Shown: positions 32,718 to 42,871 of the stretch, in pieces
How positions within the stretch are numbered: the first letter of the stretch is position 1
Layout of the letters: each line of letters begins with the position of its first letter
Source of the DNA: Puccinia triticina
Lineage: Eukaryota; Basidiomycota; Pucciniomycetes; Pucciniales; Pucciniaceae
Length of the DNA: 64,000 bases
Assembly (NCBI RefSeq): GCF_026914185.1
Contig: NC_070562.1
Coordinates: 3,534,001-3,598,000 of the forward strand
Reading direction: 5' to 3'
Translations under genes and position numbers: made by a program
Notes under the pieces: model-generated
What the model was told of the DNA's origin: nothing
Databases searched by the model: none
The model's input: the letters and a program-made list of their open reading frames with translations, nothing else

Positions 32718-34062
32718 TAGACATGGCCTTGCGGTACCCGTTTGGGGGTACGCGGCACCAGCTGGCGGGTACCGCATGGCTCTTGATGGTACCCGCCAGC
32801 TGGTGCCGGGTGCAGCACCTGGTGCCTGCTTTTGGGCAAAATTTGACCCGGTACCCGGATACCGCTCCGGGTACTGTTAAAATTATGCCCCATGCCCAGA
32901 AGAGGGTTTATTTCCTTTTTGTTCCTTTTCTTTCCATCAGGTTCCTTTAGCCCCCTGGGCCCCTCTTAGGCCCCTTTTTCTCCATGTATTTCATTTGTCC
33001 CCTCATGAAATACAACCCCCACTTAGTTCCGAGCCCATAGCAGCCAGATTTGCTCCGTTGGAGACTTCTGTTCTGCTGATCTGAGTCCCTGAGCATCCTG
33101 TGCTCTTGATCTTCCCAGCTCATCCCTCACCAGTCTTTGGCTTCAGGCCATATTTTCTTCAGGTACCTCTCAGAAACCCACCTATAGGAGTCTTACGGGA
33201 CAATCACTCATCTCAATGACCGCGTCTGTTCCGGTCATTGAGAGGAGTAGACACACCTCTTGATGACCGGAACGGAGCCGGTCATTGAGAAGAGTAGACA
33301 CGCCTCTCAATGACCGGAACAGACGCAGTCATCAAGAGGAGTTGACACACAAGGCAATTAAGCACTCCTCTCAATGACCAAAATGGTCCCGGTCATGGAG
33401 AGGAGGAAACACACCTCACTGGAATGGTCCTGGTCATTGAAAGGAGTAAGCACACCTATCGATGACCGGAACGGTCCCGGTCATCAAGAGGAGTAAACAC
33501 ACCTCTTGGCCTCTTGGTGACCGGAGCAGACCCTGTCATCAAGGGGATTAAGTAATCCTCTTGCCTCCGGTCATTGAGGAAGTTTTTACTCCTCTCAATG
33601 ACCGGGACCGTTCCCGTCATCAAAGTGATTAATTAGTCCTCTTGACTCCGGTCATTGAGGGAGTGTTTACTCCTCTCAATGACCGGGACGGTTCCGGTCA
33701 GCAAGAGGTGTGATTACCTCTTGGTGATTGGAGCAGACCCGGTCATCAAGAGGATTAAGTAATCCTCTTGATGACCGGGTCTGCTCCGGTCACTGAGAGG
33801 AGAAACACTCCCTCAATGACCGGAGAAAACTGTTCCATGAGAGGATTGATGAACAGTTTGCTCTGGTCATTGAGGGGAGTCTTTACTCCTCTTGATGACC
33901 AGAACGGACCCAGTCATTTAGAAATTAAATCAAGAAGATTTCCTTTTTTGTTTTTGGTGGCAAGTACCACTGGTACCCGCCTGTTGGTACCTGGTGCGGT
34001 ACCTGGTGCCTGCATTTGGCTAAAATTTGACCTGGTACCCGGGTCCCACGGGGCCATCTCTA
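32718..34062. mobile_element. 1.35-kb hAT-like element with TAGASATGGCC ends
   Basis: TAGACATGGCC at 32718 and GGCCATCTCTA ending at 34062 are inverted. ATTTGTAT is duplicated perfectly at 32710-32717 and 34063-34070. Both subterminal regions are rich in GGTACCCG. The interior holds the CCGGTCATTGAG array at 33190-33920. It encodes no transposase. Confidence 0.85.
33190..33920. repeat. Array of CCGGTCATTGAG / CTCAATGACCGG palindromes
   Basis: About 15 imperfect palindromes of the type CTCAATGACCGG-n-CCGGTCATTGAG alternate with GAGGAGTAAACAC spacers. The words match the arrays at 24370-25060 and 45895-46310. Confidence 0.85.
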
Positions 34063-34716
34063 ATTTGTATCTACTCCCACCAGCTAAAATCCCTCACACT
34101 TTTTTCTAGATTAGTTGAAACCCTAACCCACAAGCCCTCTGGGGCTCAACTTTTGTCTATATAAGGAGCTCTCTCCTCCCCAGTTGTCAGCTCCTCAGCT
34201 CAGTACTCCCCAGTTATTTCCATACCACCTTCACACTTACCATCACATCTATACCTCACCACAACCCTCATATTTGCAAATAACCACTGAACTCACTCTC
34301 AACTCTCACATACCTGTTGTCAAACAACTTCATCTGGAACTATACCAGACCTATCACTTGATTAAAACTTGCCAAGCTTAGCTTGGTGGGTCTTGTTATC
34401 TGATAGTAGAAGGGCAGAGTTTTGCACCTCCATCATCCCCTTCACCATTCAGCAAAAGGGTTTCACAACCACTTTTGAGTCTTACAACGTGACCTTATCT
34501 TAACTTTCAGAGTTGCTTGCGGAGTGCGGAGCTTTATTCACTTGCAGATTATTACACTATAGATCAGGCTCAGAGAGGAGTGCTGAAGGCTAGCGGAAAG
34601 TAGCACTGCGGAGCCGAGTCACCAATAATCACCCAGCCTAGACACAAATATTCTTGAAGAAGGCAGTTAGCGGACATTTCCACCGACTCACCAGCTTTTG
34701 TTCTCACAGCGGCCAC

Positions 34717-36950
34717 AAAAACTGCTAAATTAGAAAGCTACAAAGCTAACTGTAGTGTAACATGTGCAGCCTTGGCTCAGAGACCATCTGGCAGACGCAT
34801 TCCGGGCAAACTTCCAGAATCACACATCTAAAGTGGCATCCAGCAGATGCCTGCTGCAGCGCCCAGAACGTCTGCAACTATGTCCAACTGACATCCACAG
34901 CAATCCGTGGTGTAGTTCAGCTTGAGGTTGTGGGTCTGTTGGGTTGGGCCAATATTGCAAATTCTCCTCAACAGCCAACCCAAACCTGGCCTGAAGCTGG
35001 CCGGGTTCGGGCGGCCTACTGGCGGGCCCACCCAATTGCCATCCCCAATGATAAATGTGGGGATCCAAATATCCACCCATATCCGTAGGTTTGGGAAACT
35101 CGGGTCTCAGATATCCGGTGTGATCCGCGGTCCTTTACCAGATATCGCGGATTATCTACCGGATATCCCACGCGGGATACTGTCTAAAGTTTGAAGTGTG
35201 AGGTACATTGCAATTTGGTCCGTTGCCATGACCTAACGATGGCGATGCCGAACCTGAGCAGTAATATCGGCTGCTCGATTGATCATGCGACCTTTTCCAC
35301 TGGCCAGGCAGAACTCGTTTGAAATGTGAGGGGAGCTTTTTCCTCCGCCTGAAGCACAAGGGATGAGAAGGGTGGTAAGTATCCCAAGTAGATGTCAAGA
35401 GCTTGCTCCCAGATAAGGAGAGCTGTATTAAGCCGTAGCGCTTACACATTGGCCACGAAGGCTGCCTGTCAATCGCTGGTTTCTCTCTTGCATCATTTCA
35501 TCCCACTTGTCGAGACAGTAATCCGGAGGCTAGAAAAAGGGATTTGAATGTGGTACGTGTTGGTCCGATTAGATTGGTTTTATGGATAGTCCTGTGCTAT
35601 GGATAACCAATTAACCTTTCCATCATTTTGAAATCTGCGAGCGGCGTTCAGAAGGGTTCCGGAAGCTCCAAACATCACAGTCAAAAGACCTGATCCGACG
35701 CAAGAAAGGCTCAGTTTTGATTCCACGAGAGCATTCCGTCCACAAAATCAATCAATTAGTACTTACCGAGGGGTATGAAGGTTTCCCATGGCATAGGCAC
35801 TACCAATTGTTGTTGACAGGATTCATGAGTCACCGTACAGAACAATGTCCAACAAGGGAACTCACTGATTCACTGATGAATTGTGTAGCGATAATCCTCG
35901 GTGGCGTTGTGGGGATCGACGATTTTCTAGGTGATGGCTGGAAGATGTAGGAGGCGGGCGATGGCTGGACTTCGAAGCTGGATCCACCCCCGGGGGTTTG
36001 TGAGCCGGTCGGGGGCTGCTTCCTCCAGCCTCTGCTGCTTCCTCCAGCCTCTGCTGCTACACCACGGAGCGCGCCCGACCGCGGCTCAACGTGGGTTCCG
36101 ATGTGGAGGCAACCCCCGCGACCCCGCCCTAAACTTTGGGCGTGCCTCTGAGCGGGAGGTCACGGGACCCGCGGTCGGCACAACCCCCACGTGGGCCCCA
36201 CGTGCAGAGCCCGCGGTCGGAGAACTGCCAACGGTGGCTCGCCGTGGGGCGCCGCGGTCGGGGTCGGGGAGCGGTTCAGGAATGGCCCAGCAAAAAAAAT
36301 GACTTGCTACCGGGATGGAACCGCAACTGCACCTCGAGGAAGGAGGCACACTATCAACCTTTCCAACTCGCGGGACACCACATATTTCTATGGTGACACC
36401 GTAGTTTATTGTGTGATAGAGACCGTGTTTCTAAGTTTTGTCAGACAAAGTCTGCGGATTTGGACCAGACTCATCCTTTTTTTTTTTTTGTAATTTCTCA
36501 CTTATGTAGCCTTTTTCCAAACATGGAAAGAGGCTCAGCAAATATCTTTTTTTATTTAAAAAAAAAAAAAAAATTGGTTGGCCTAATGCGGGCTCAACCA
36601 GAGTGCAACATTGGTGCGCTACTCAGCGCCAGCCATGATTGGCTTGGCCCACCCGCTGAGTGAAGCTGTTTGGGCTCTTGTCATGCCCAACCAGCTCCCC
36701 CCGTGGGCAGGCTGATCAGAGCCGGGATGGGTTGGCTGGGTTAGCCACGGCCGACTCATCCGACCCAGTGGTGGCTGAGTTGCCTCGCCCGCGGTGCTGG
36801 ATGGGTCGGGTCAAGGGGGGCCCAACCAATCTTTGACACAATCCGATCCCGCGGTCAAAGTCTGGGCGGGCAGGTTGACGCCCACCCGGGCCAACCTTTC
36901 GCCGACCACGCCGTTGGGCCCACGTCAACCCAAGCTCGAATTCAAGCGGT
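34717..36950. other. No gene recognised; mixed repeat DNA
   Basis: It includes a GGATATCC/CCGGATATC-rich stretch near 35050-35190 and a GC-rich block at 35990-36290. An A-run at 36556-36572 and a GC-rich block at 36580-36950 follow. Frames of 100-125 codons overlap each other on both strands and have no domain. Confidence 0.35.
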
Positions 36951-36956
36951 GGTGTA

Positions 36957-37632
36957 CACCACGGATGAAGATTTAAAGTTTCCATCCAGAAAATTTACTG
37001 GATGGCACAAAAACCCAAAAATCAATTGGATTCATTCTGGTATGGTCATAGGACCAAAAACCAATTGCAATGCTTCCGGTATGGTCAAAGGACCAGAATC
37101 ATTCCAATCGCAATTCGGGTTAAACCCAAACCCAAAAAAAAACTTCCAAATTGGAACAAAGTCAAAATTGATTCGACTTCATTCCAGGAAACAGACCATT
37201 CTGGTTTTTTTCCTGGATTTTCCCTGGAATATTTTCAAATGTGGCTGACCACGCCTCACAGAAGGAGGATGATATACATAAAACAATGGTCACATCTCAT
37301 AGCGCATCTAGCGCAGTTGGTGAAGAGCCTCAGTGGGATTGATCAGCAAGATGTTGCATGTTCAATCCCTTCTTTTGTCTACCTAACTTGCCCAAATCCT
37401 ATTTTGGGCCTTCCAAAGCCTGGGACGGCCGTAACCATTCCAAATTGCAAGCAAAAGCAATTCGGACGAGCGTTGGGAATCCGAAATTCTCACGGATTGC
37501 CTTCCAGTAGGGTTCCTGGAATTTTCCAGTGAAAGCGCCAACCGACTGGCAACAGTTTCCCCTTGCAGGCAGTCGGGCCAAACTCATTTCGGGTGCTGAT
37601 CGAAATCATTCCAAAAATCTTCACCTGTGGTG
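36957..37632. mobile_element. 676-base TA-flanked element with CACCAC ends
   Basis: CACCACGGATGAAGATTT at 36957 and its inverted partner AAATCTTCACCTGTGGTG at 37632 are each flanked by TA (36955-36956, 37633-37634). A tRNA-like unit lies inside. Internal phrases around GGTATGGTCA and GGACCA repeat. Confidence 0.65.
37296..37372 (+). other. tRNA-like sequence (A and B boxes) inside a TA-flanked element
   Basis: TAGCGCAGTTGG fits the A-box consensus exactly, and TGTTCAATCCC 45 bases later fits a relaxed B box. Acceptor ends do not pair, so it looks like a SINE head or tRNA relic. Confidence 0.45.
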
Positions 37633-37639
37633 TACAAGT

Positions 37640-38455
37640 CCTGGTGGGAGGCTTGCTGTGGCTGGCCGCAAAGCGGCCCCTCCCGCAGGGAGGGGCTTGC
37701 GCGTAAAGTCCAAATTTTGGCTGGGAAAGAAATCACAAATGGCTGGAGGGAAAATATTAAGCCTCAGCCAGCCTCCCCCTCAGGTCCTGTGGACCTGCCC
37801 CAGAGCCCAAAGATACTTCTGGACCTCAGCTTTCATTTGGCACCGGTCTCACCTTCTCAATCCAAACCATTTGCACTGTACTAATGTTTTAAAAATAAAA
37901 AAATAAAAAAAACATGAAGAAATGTAAACTAAGGATGCCCAACCATCACGCCTGGTGGATCCTGGATCCGCAAACCCGCAGATCCTACACATGTATTTAG
38001 TGTTGCATTTTGTTGCAGATAACAAATTCAATTGTGCATATTATCAGAAAATCCAAAAATGGATCTTCAGAGCAATGTAACATCCTTCAGGATTCCTTCG
38101 CCCTTCAAACCGGATTCCTCCAATCAGTTTTGGAGCTTTTTGCTCAGAATGGTGGATGAGGGTGCGCATCAGCACTGCCAATGATCCTGTCTATCCAGTT
38201 TTTTTGTACACATTTTGCTGATTTTTAAATAATTCTTTAGTCATTTTGGGGTTGAATATCCTTCCTTTGCCTGCCAGACTTCAGACATTAGGCGTAAGCC
38301 TCTCCTGTGGAGAGCCCTCCGGGCGGGGTCCCCCGGACCCTCCCTTTGAGAGGCTTAGTTAAGCTGGCACACAAACCACCAAGCTCTCTGCGCAAACGGG
38401 GCTCTGCACATGCCAAAAAATATGCCAAGCAGCGCTGCCGGGCACATGATCCATA
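37640..38455. other. No gene recognised
   Basis: It contains a GGCCGCAAAGCGGCC hairpin near 37660 and an A-rich stretch at 37886-37912. No protein or RNA gene is recognised. Confidence 0.3.
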
Positions 38456-39388
38456 CACTGCAAGAAAAACTCTAGAAACTGCTTGCAGTTGAGATGCAAG
38501 ATCTCAAGGCAAGCTGTGCCTCATGCAAGAATCAAGCACTGGTTGATTCCATGCACATTGTCTAATTTATGCAAGAGTGAGTCTAAGGAAAAAAAAACTA
38601 AGTACAGGAGTTGATACCTGTGCAAATCCCCCTTTCAAGTTCAAATTCCCCTTTCATGTGCACATACCCCTTTCATGTGCACATACCCCTTTCATGTGCA
38701 CATACCCCTTTCATGTGCACATACCCCTTTCATGTGCATATATCCCTTTTGTATGCATTCACCCCTTTCATAATGTGTACATAGCCCTTTATGTACACAT
38801 ACCCCTTTCATGTGTGTATATCCCTTTGATGTGCATGTATCCCTTTCAAAATGTGTACATACCCCTTTCATCATGTGTTCATGACCCTTTCATGTTTACA
38901 TGTCCCCTTTGAGTTTTTGAGATCCCTTTCAATTCCCTTTTATCATTCAGTTGTACATACCCCTTTCATGTGTGCAAAAACCCCTTACTTCACATACCCC
39001 TTTCATGCATACATACCCCTTTCATCATGTGTACATATCCCTTTTATGTGTTAATACACCTCCTCACATTCCCCTTTCATGTGTACATATTTCTTTCATC
39101 TGTACATATCCCTTTCATGTGTACATACCCTGTTTATGTTATTCTGGCTGGATTCAATGGTGCATGGATTGTTTAATAAAATTAAATAAAAGGGTGCTCA
39201 GGGGTGTTCATTTGCCTCAGCCTACTGCATGAGCACTACAGCATGTTCAACCTTGAGATGCTGAACAAGGTACACACTCAAGGTGCACCAGCACAGAATT
39301 TGTGTGCTTGACTCCAGCTTGAGCTGAAGCTTGGTTGAAGCTTGCTGCATCTCAACTGCAAGCAGTTTCTAGAGTTTTTCTTGCAGTG
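38456..39388. mobile_element. CACTG-ended CACTA-like element carrying a 19-base tandem array
   Basis: CACTGCAAGAAAAACTC at 38456 is repeated in reverse complement ending at 39388. Pairing covers about 45 bases, and ATA flanks both sides (38453-38455, 39389-39391). Termini and 3-base duplication fit CACTA elements. No transposase is present. Confidence 0.85.
38634..39130 (+). repeat. About 19-base tandem array, CCCCTTTCATGTGCACATA
   Basis: About 25 units follow each other, perfect at first (38650-38735) and increasingly diverged after. It occupies the middle of the 38456-39388 element. Confidence 0.9.
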
Positions 39389-39391
39389 ATA

Positions 39392-40294
39392 CCGCACCCT
39401 TGGTGGTCCTTTGTGTGACGGCTCCTGCGTCCCGCGGGGTCTGGGAGCCAAGCCGGGCCCACACACACCCCAGCTGCCGGGGAGGCAGGCGTGTTCTCGC
39501 TGCCGATCACAGAGACCACTCCCGCTGCACCACAGAACACACAGCATCCCTCCCTTGCATACTTGCGGATGGCTTGGATGGTCTGAAGTGTGGAGGAGAG
39601 GACAAGGATATGGAATGGAGAGACATGATACAACGAGCCCGGATGTGTATGTGACACTATGATACAGCCGCGCCTACAAAACCTCGCAACCCAGCACCCC
39701 TCATAACCCGACCGCGCGGGGCCAAAAAAGAAAAAAAAAAAAAAAAAATTATGTATGTGAGAGATGGGAGAAGAAGGGGACACATGGAAATGGAACGGAG
39801 TGGAAACGCAGGCATACTGCTCGCATGAGCAATCGGGCGGTTGCCCTCATTTTACTTCGTTTAAGAGATGAAGAGAGTAGGGATGTATTACGGAGCATAG
39901 GCGGAAGGTGTTCGTGTGTTTTGTATTTCTGTCCAACTGAATATCTGCAAGGGATCCCCCGAATCCCGGCGCCCTTCCGAGTAAGAAACTGTCCGTGTAT
40001 CGATGTCTGATGGATGCTCGTGTGTGTGTGTATGTGAGTGGATGAGAGAAAGAAAAAAGAGAAGAAGGGCGTATGTTGGGTACACAAGTGTTTTTGGAGA
40101 GAGGGAACTAGTGGCTCGCGTCGAGAGAGGGCCGCGGGGTCTTGCGCCGGATCGAGAATGTCCGCTTGGGAGGGTTGGAGATCGACGGCGAGGGGTCGGG
40201 GTGTGGCGGGCAGTCGAGTGCGGGCGGGGGGAGGGGGGAGCCGAGGGGGGGCTGGTGTTCTGGAAGGCGAAAGAGAGAGGAAGGGAGGGCACAG
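39392..40294. other. 3' flank of the Rgd1-like gene; no gene recognised
   Basis: It contains an A-run at 39728-39747 and a GTGTGTGTGT block near 40020. A 143-codon minus frame (39352-39783) starts inside the neighbouring transposon end and has no domain. Confidence 0.35.
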
Positions 40295-42659
40295 TCAGCA
40301 TCCAAAAGAAAACACGCAAGCAGTATAGGACTGACGAGGCTCGGGCGAGACCTGGTCGGCAAGCGACAGGGTCTCGATGGCCTCGGGGCCGAGCGGCTGG
40401 GACGGGCAGGGCGAGGAGAGCGGCGAGCCGGAGATCGAGTAGGATTCGTAGCGGACGGCCTCGAGCGACTTGCGCGCCGAGGGCGAGATGGTCCGGGTGC
40501 GCCGGACGCTCTGGGTGGACCGGCTGCGCTCGAGGCCGGTGGTCGCTGGCTCGGCCGTCGGCAGACCCTGGAAGAGCTCTTCGTGGTGCTCGATGAGCAT
40601 CGCCATGATGTCATCCTACACCCAAACAGAAACAGACTCTTTTTCTTAAGTATATGCAGGTGTTGTCTGGAGTGTGTGTGTGTGTGTGTGTGTTTACCTT
40701 CCAGCTTTGGGCGGGCAGTTGTTGGCCGGCAGGGTCGTCGAGGAAGACGACGGGGGAGAAGACGAGGCCGAGGTTGGAGGGCGTCATCTTGTTGAGGCTG
40801 CTGAAGGAGGCGATCCGGTGGAGGTGGGCGCAGAGCAGCTTGAGGGTGGCTTGGTGGGATGGGGGCAGCCTGCGGATGCGCTTGAGCAGGAGTCTGAAGG
40901 CCTCCTCGCGCGACTCCTCGAGCTGCTGCGAGAGACTGACTCGCTCGACTAGCGGGAAGGGGAAGAGCGCCTGGGGCAGCTGGCGAAGGTAGAGCTTGAG
41001 GACGCCGGCGATCGTGTAGATCTCGTGGCGCTCGGCGTCGAACGTGAACGTGTCCTCATCCCTGATCATCAAGCACGGCGATCAGAGAAAGAGAGTCGAT
41101 GAGCAGCGGATGTTTGGGTATGTACTCACTTTTCGATCTCGTGCACCAGCTGGATCACGCTGTGCATCTTGCCCGAGACGCGATAGATGCCCTCCTGCTT
41201 CAGCCCGTTCCGGTCGATCTCCTCGATGCACATCTTGACGATCAGCGGCACGGCCCCCTTGCCGGGATTGCTCGCACAGTAGTCGTTGATTGCCACCCCA
41301 AACAGCAGGCTCCGACAGGGCCCGATAAACGCATTCTCGTACAGCACTTGGGGCTCCTCGTACTCGTCCAGCGTCGAGTCGGTGTACTGGCGCACGTCTG
41401 CATCTGGGTTCACTTTCATCACCAAGTGTTGGGCGTGGTCACAAATCTTATGTTGTAGAGAGCACATATATAAAAAAAAAAAACAAAAGTTAGACTGTTG
41501 GTTTTTGAGGGTAGTCAGTCAGTCTGGGATGGATAGTTACCGAGATCAGTGAGACGGCTTGGATCCGGGTCTCGTCGTTGTAGTAGGAGAAGGATTCTTT
41601 GGCTTCTGCGGAGGTTTCGTAGACCATCTCCTCGGTGGCCCGCCTGGCGCCGCGGATGACCTGTTCCTTGCGCAGACGGAGGGTTTCGAGATGGAAGATG
41701 CCCTTGCGGTACTCGCGGTCGGCCTCCTCGGCCTCGCGCTTGACCTTGACGCCTCGCAGGGCGGTGGGGCGGATGAGGTCGTCGATGTGGTTCATGGCCT
41801 GGGCGGTGCCCTTGGCGGTGTCCTTGCGCGAGTTGAGCCGTTGGATGAGGTTGTTGGTGTTGGCTCGGAGGGCGTGGAGGACGTCGGTGCCCTTGGCTTG
41901 GATTGGGTTGGCGGGGGGAGGGGTGAGGGTATCGCGGAGAGCGCTGGAGGTGGCCCCGGAGATGATGACGGCTTGGCGGGTGGTGGTGGTGGGGTTGTTG
42001 TCGGTTGAGGGTCGGCCGGAGGGTGGGGTGTGTGGGGTTGAGGCTGGGTGTTCGAGTGAGTTGGTTGTGGGTGGGTTTGGGTTTGGGTTTGGGTTTGGGC
42101 TTGGCTTGGATGATGATGAGATGTGTTCCCAGTCGGAGTGTGGGTTGTTTCGCTGGTCTTCGATGAGCTTCTCGCGGACTTCGACGGCCTCGGACATGGC
42201 GTGGAACTGGGCTACTTCGTCGCATTTCCGGTCGTAGTTCTTCTTGAGGCGCTGGACGGTGGCCAGGTATTCCTTGTGTTCGTTGATGCTGCTCCGGAGC
42301 TCGTCCCTGATCCGGTGGAGGGTGCGTTCCTTTGCGGATCGGAAGCGCTCGAGGGGCTCGATGACGTTCTGCCTGATGAGCCTGATCCAGCTCTTCCTGG
42401 TGTGGGCCTCCTGTGCGACGTTGGCGCACATCTCCTGCCAGGCGTCGCGTGCGGTCTGGGTGGTGCTTGGGTATTCTGAATCCAGTCTGCGGTCGGCGTC
42501 GTGCTGGCGGGCGAGGAGTCTGCTGAGCTGGAGGTGGTAGTCCTCTTCGATCTCGCAGCGCTTCTTGAAGAAGGATGCGAAGGACTCTGCTTGGTGGATG
42601 AGCAGGGTGTAGCGGGCAATCAGTTCCTCCGTCCGAGGCGAGTTGGCGAAGCCGGACAT
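40295..42659 (-). CDS. RGD1: F-BAR and RhoGAP protein, Rgd1-like (about 706 aa)
   Basis: Exons on the minus strand: 42659-41541, 41446-41130, 41061-40698 and 40615-40295. All junctions keep frame. Residues about 8-260 form an F-BAR region, starting with ELIARYTLLIHQAESFASFF, and should bind and bend membrane. A Pro/Asn linker of about 60 residues breaks it. A RhoGAP domain follows in exons 2-4, with the arginine finger in EGIYRVSGK. It stimulates GTP hydrolysis on Rho GTPases (Rho3/Rho4 in yeast Rgd1), linking membrane shape to polarised growth. A Ser/Pro tail ends the protein. Intron 3 contains a (GT)11 run. The gene is head to head with the CBS-PB1 gene (212 bases between ATGs). Yeast Rgd1 is of similar size and layout. 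The last exon could be longer if another intron exists near its end. Confidence 0.85.
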
Positions 42660-42871
42660 GGTTGGTTGGTTGGGTGGTGGGTGGGTGAGTTAATGCCCCT
42701 GGCAGTTGGCAGTTGGCAGTTGGCAGTTGGCAGTTGGCAGTTGGCAGTTGGCAGTTGGCAGTTGGCAGTTGGCAGTTGGCAGTTGGCAGTGGCTGAGCTC
42801 AGCACATGACCGTCATAAGACGGTGATCCCGGAAGTCTACATAGTTCTCCCGCAATCTCTCCCCCCCCCAT
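42660..42871. promoter_or_regulatory. Bidirectional promoter region
   Basis: Only 212 bases separate the start codons of the RGD1-like gene (minus) and the CBS-PB1 gene (plus), so promoters and 5' UTRs must share it. It holds the heptamer array at 42701-42790. A C-run lies just before the plus-strand ATG. Confidence 0.55.
42701..42790 (+). repeat. Heptamer minisatellite GGCAGTT, about 13 copies
   Basis: There is perfect tandem repetition of GGCAGTT from 42701 to 42790, lying inside the short space between two divergent genes. Confidence 0.95.

Larger units (their letters stand above)
32203..34486 (+). mobile_element. Solo LTR, family 1, itself interrupted
   Basis: It begins TGTGGTAGACGGAAAAGTG and ends GAGTCTTACA, like 56452-57339. 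ACGT flanks both ends (32199-32202, 34487-34490). It contains a TATA-like TCTATATAAGGAGCTC near 34155. A hAT-like element at 32718-34062 splits it; the other copy reads straight through at that point. Confidence 0.8.
31585..34556 (+). mobile_element. LTR family 2, plus-strand copy, split by a nest of insertions
   Basis: Sequence 31585-32202 and 34491-34556 matches the minus-strand copy at 12456-11069. The next 160 bases (34557-34716) match the region inside that LTR (11068-10905), so this copy is a 5' LTR plus a little interior, then truncated. The LTR is interrupted at ACGT by 32203-34486. Confidence 0.65.

Noticed and set aside
38577..38912. Protein-like frames in the 19-base array, and a CRISPR-like look of regular repeats
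   Set aside because: Direct translation of a tandem repeat inside a CACTA-like element. Units are contiguous without spacers and the organism is a eukaryote.
40003..40596. Long GC-rich plus-strand frames over the 3' end of the Rgd1-like gene
   Set aside because: Arg/Gly/Ala-rich translations are shadows of the minus-strand coding exon.
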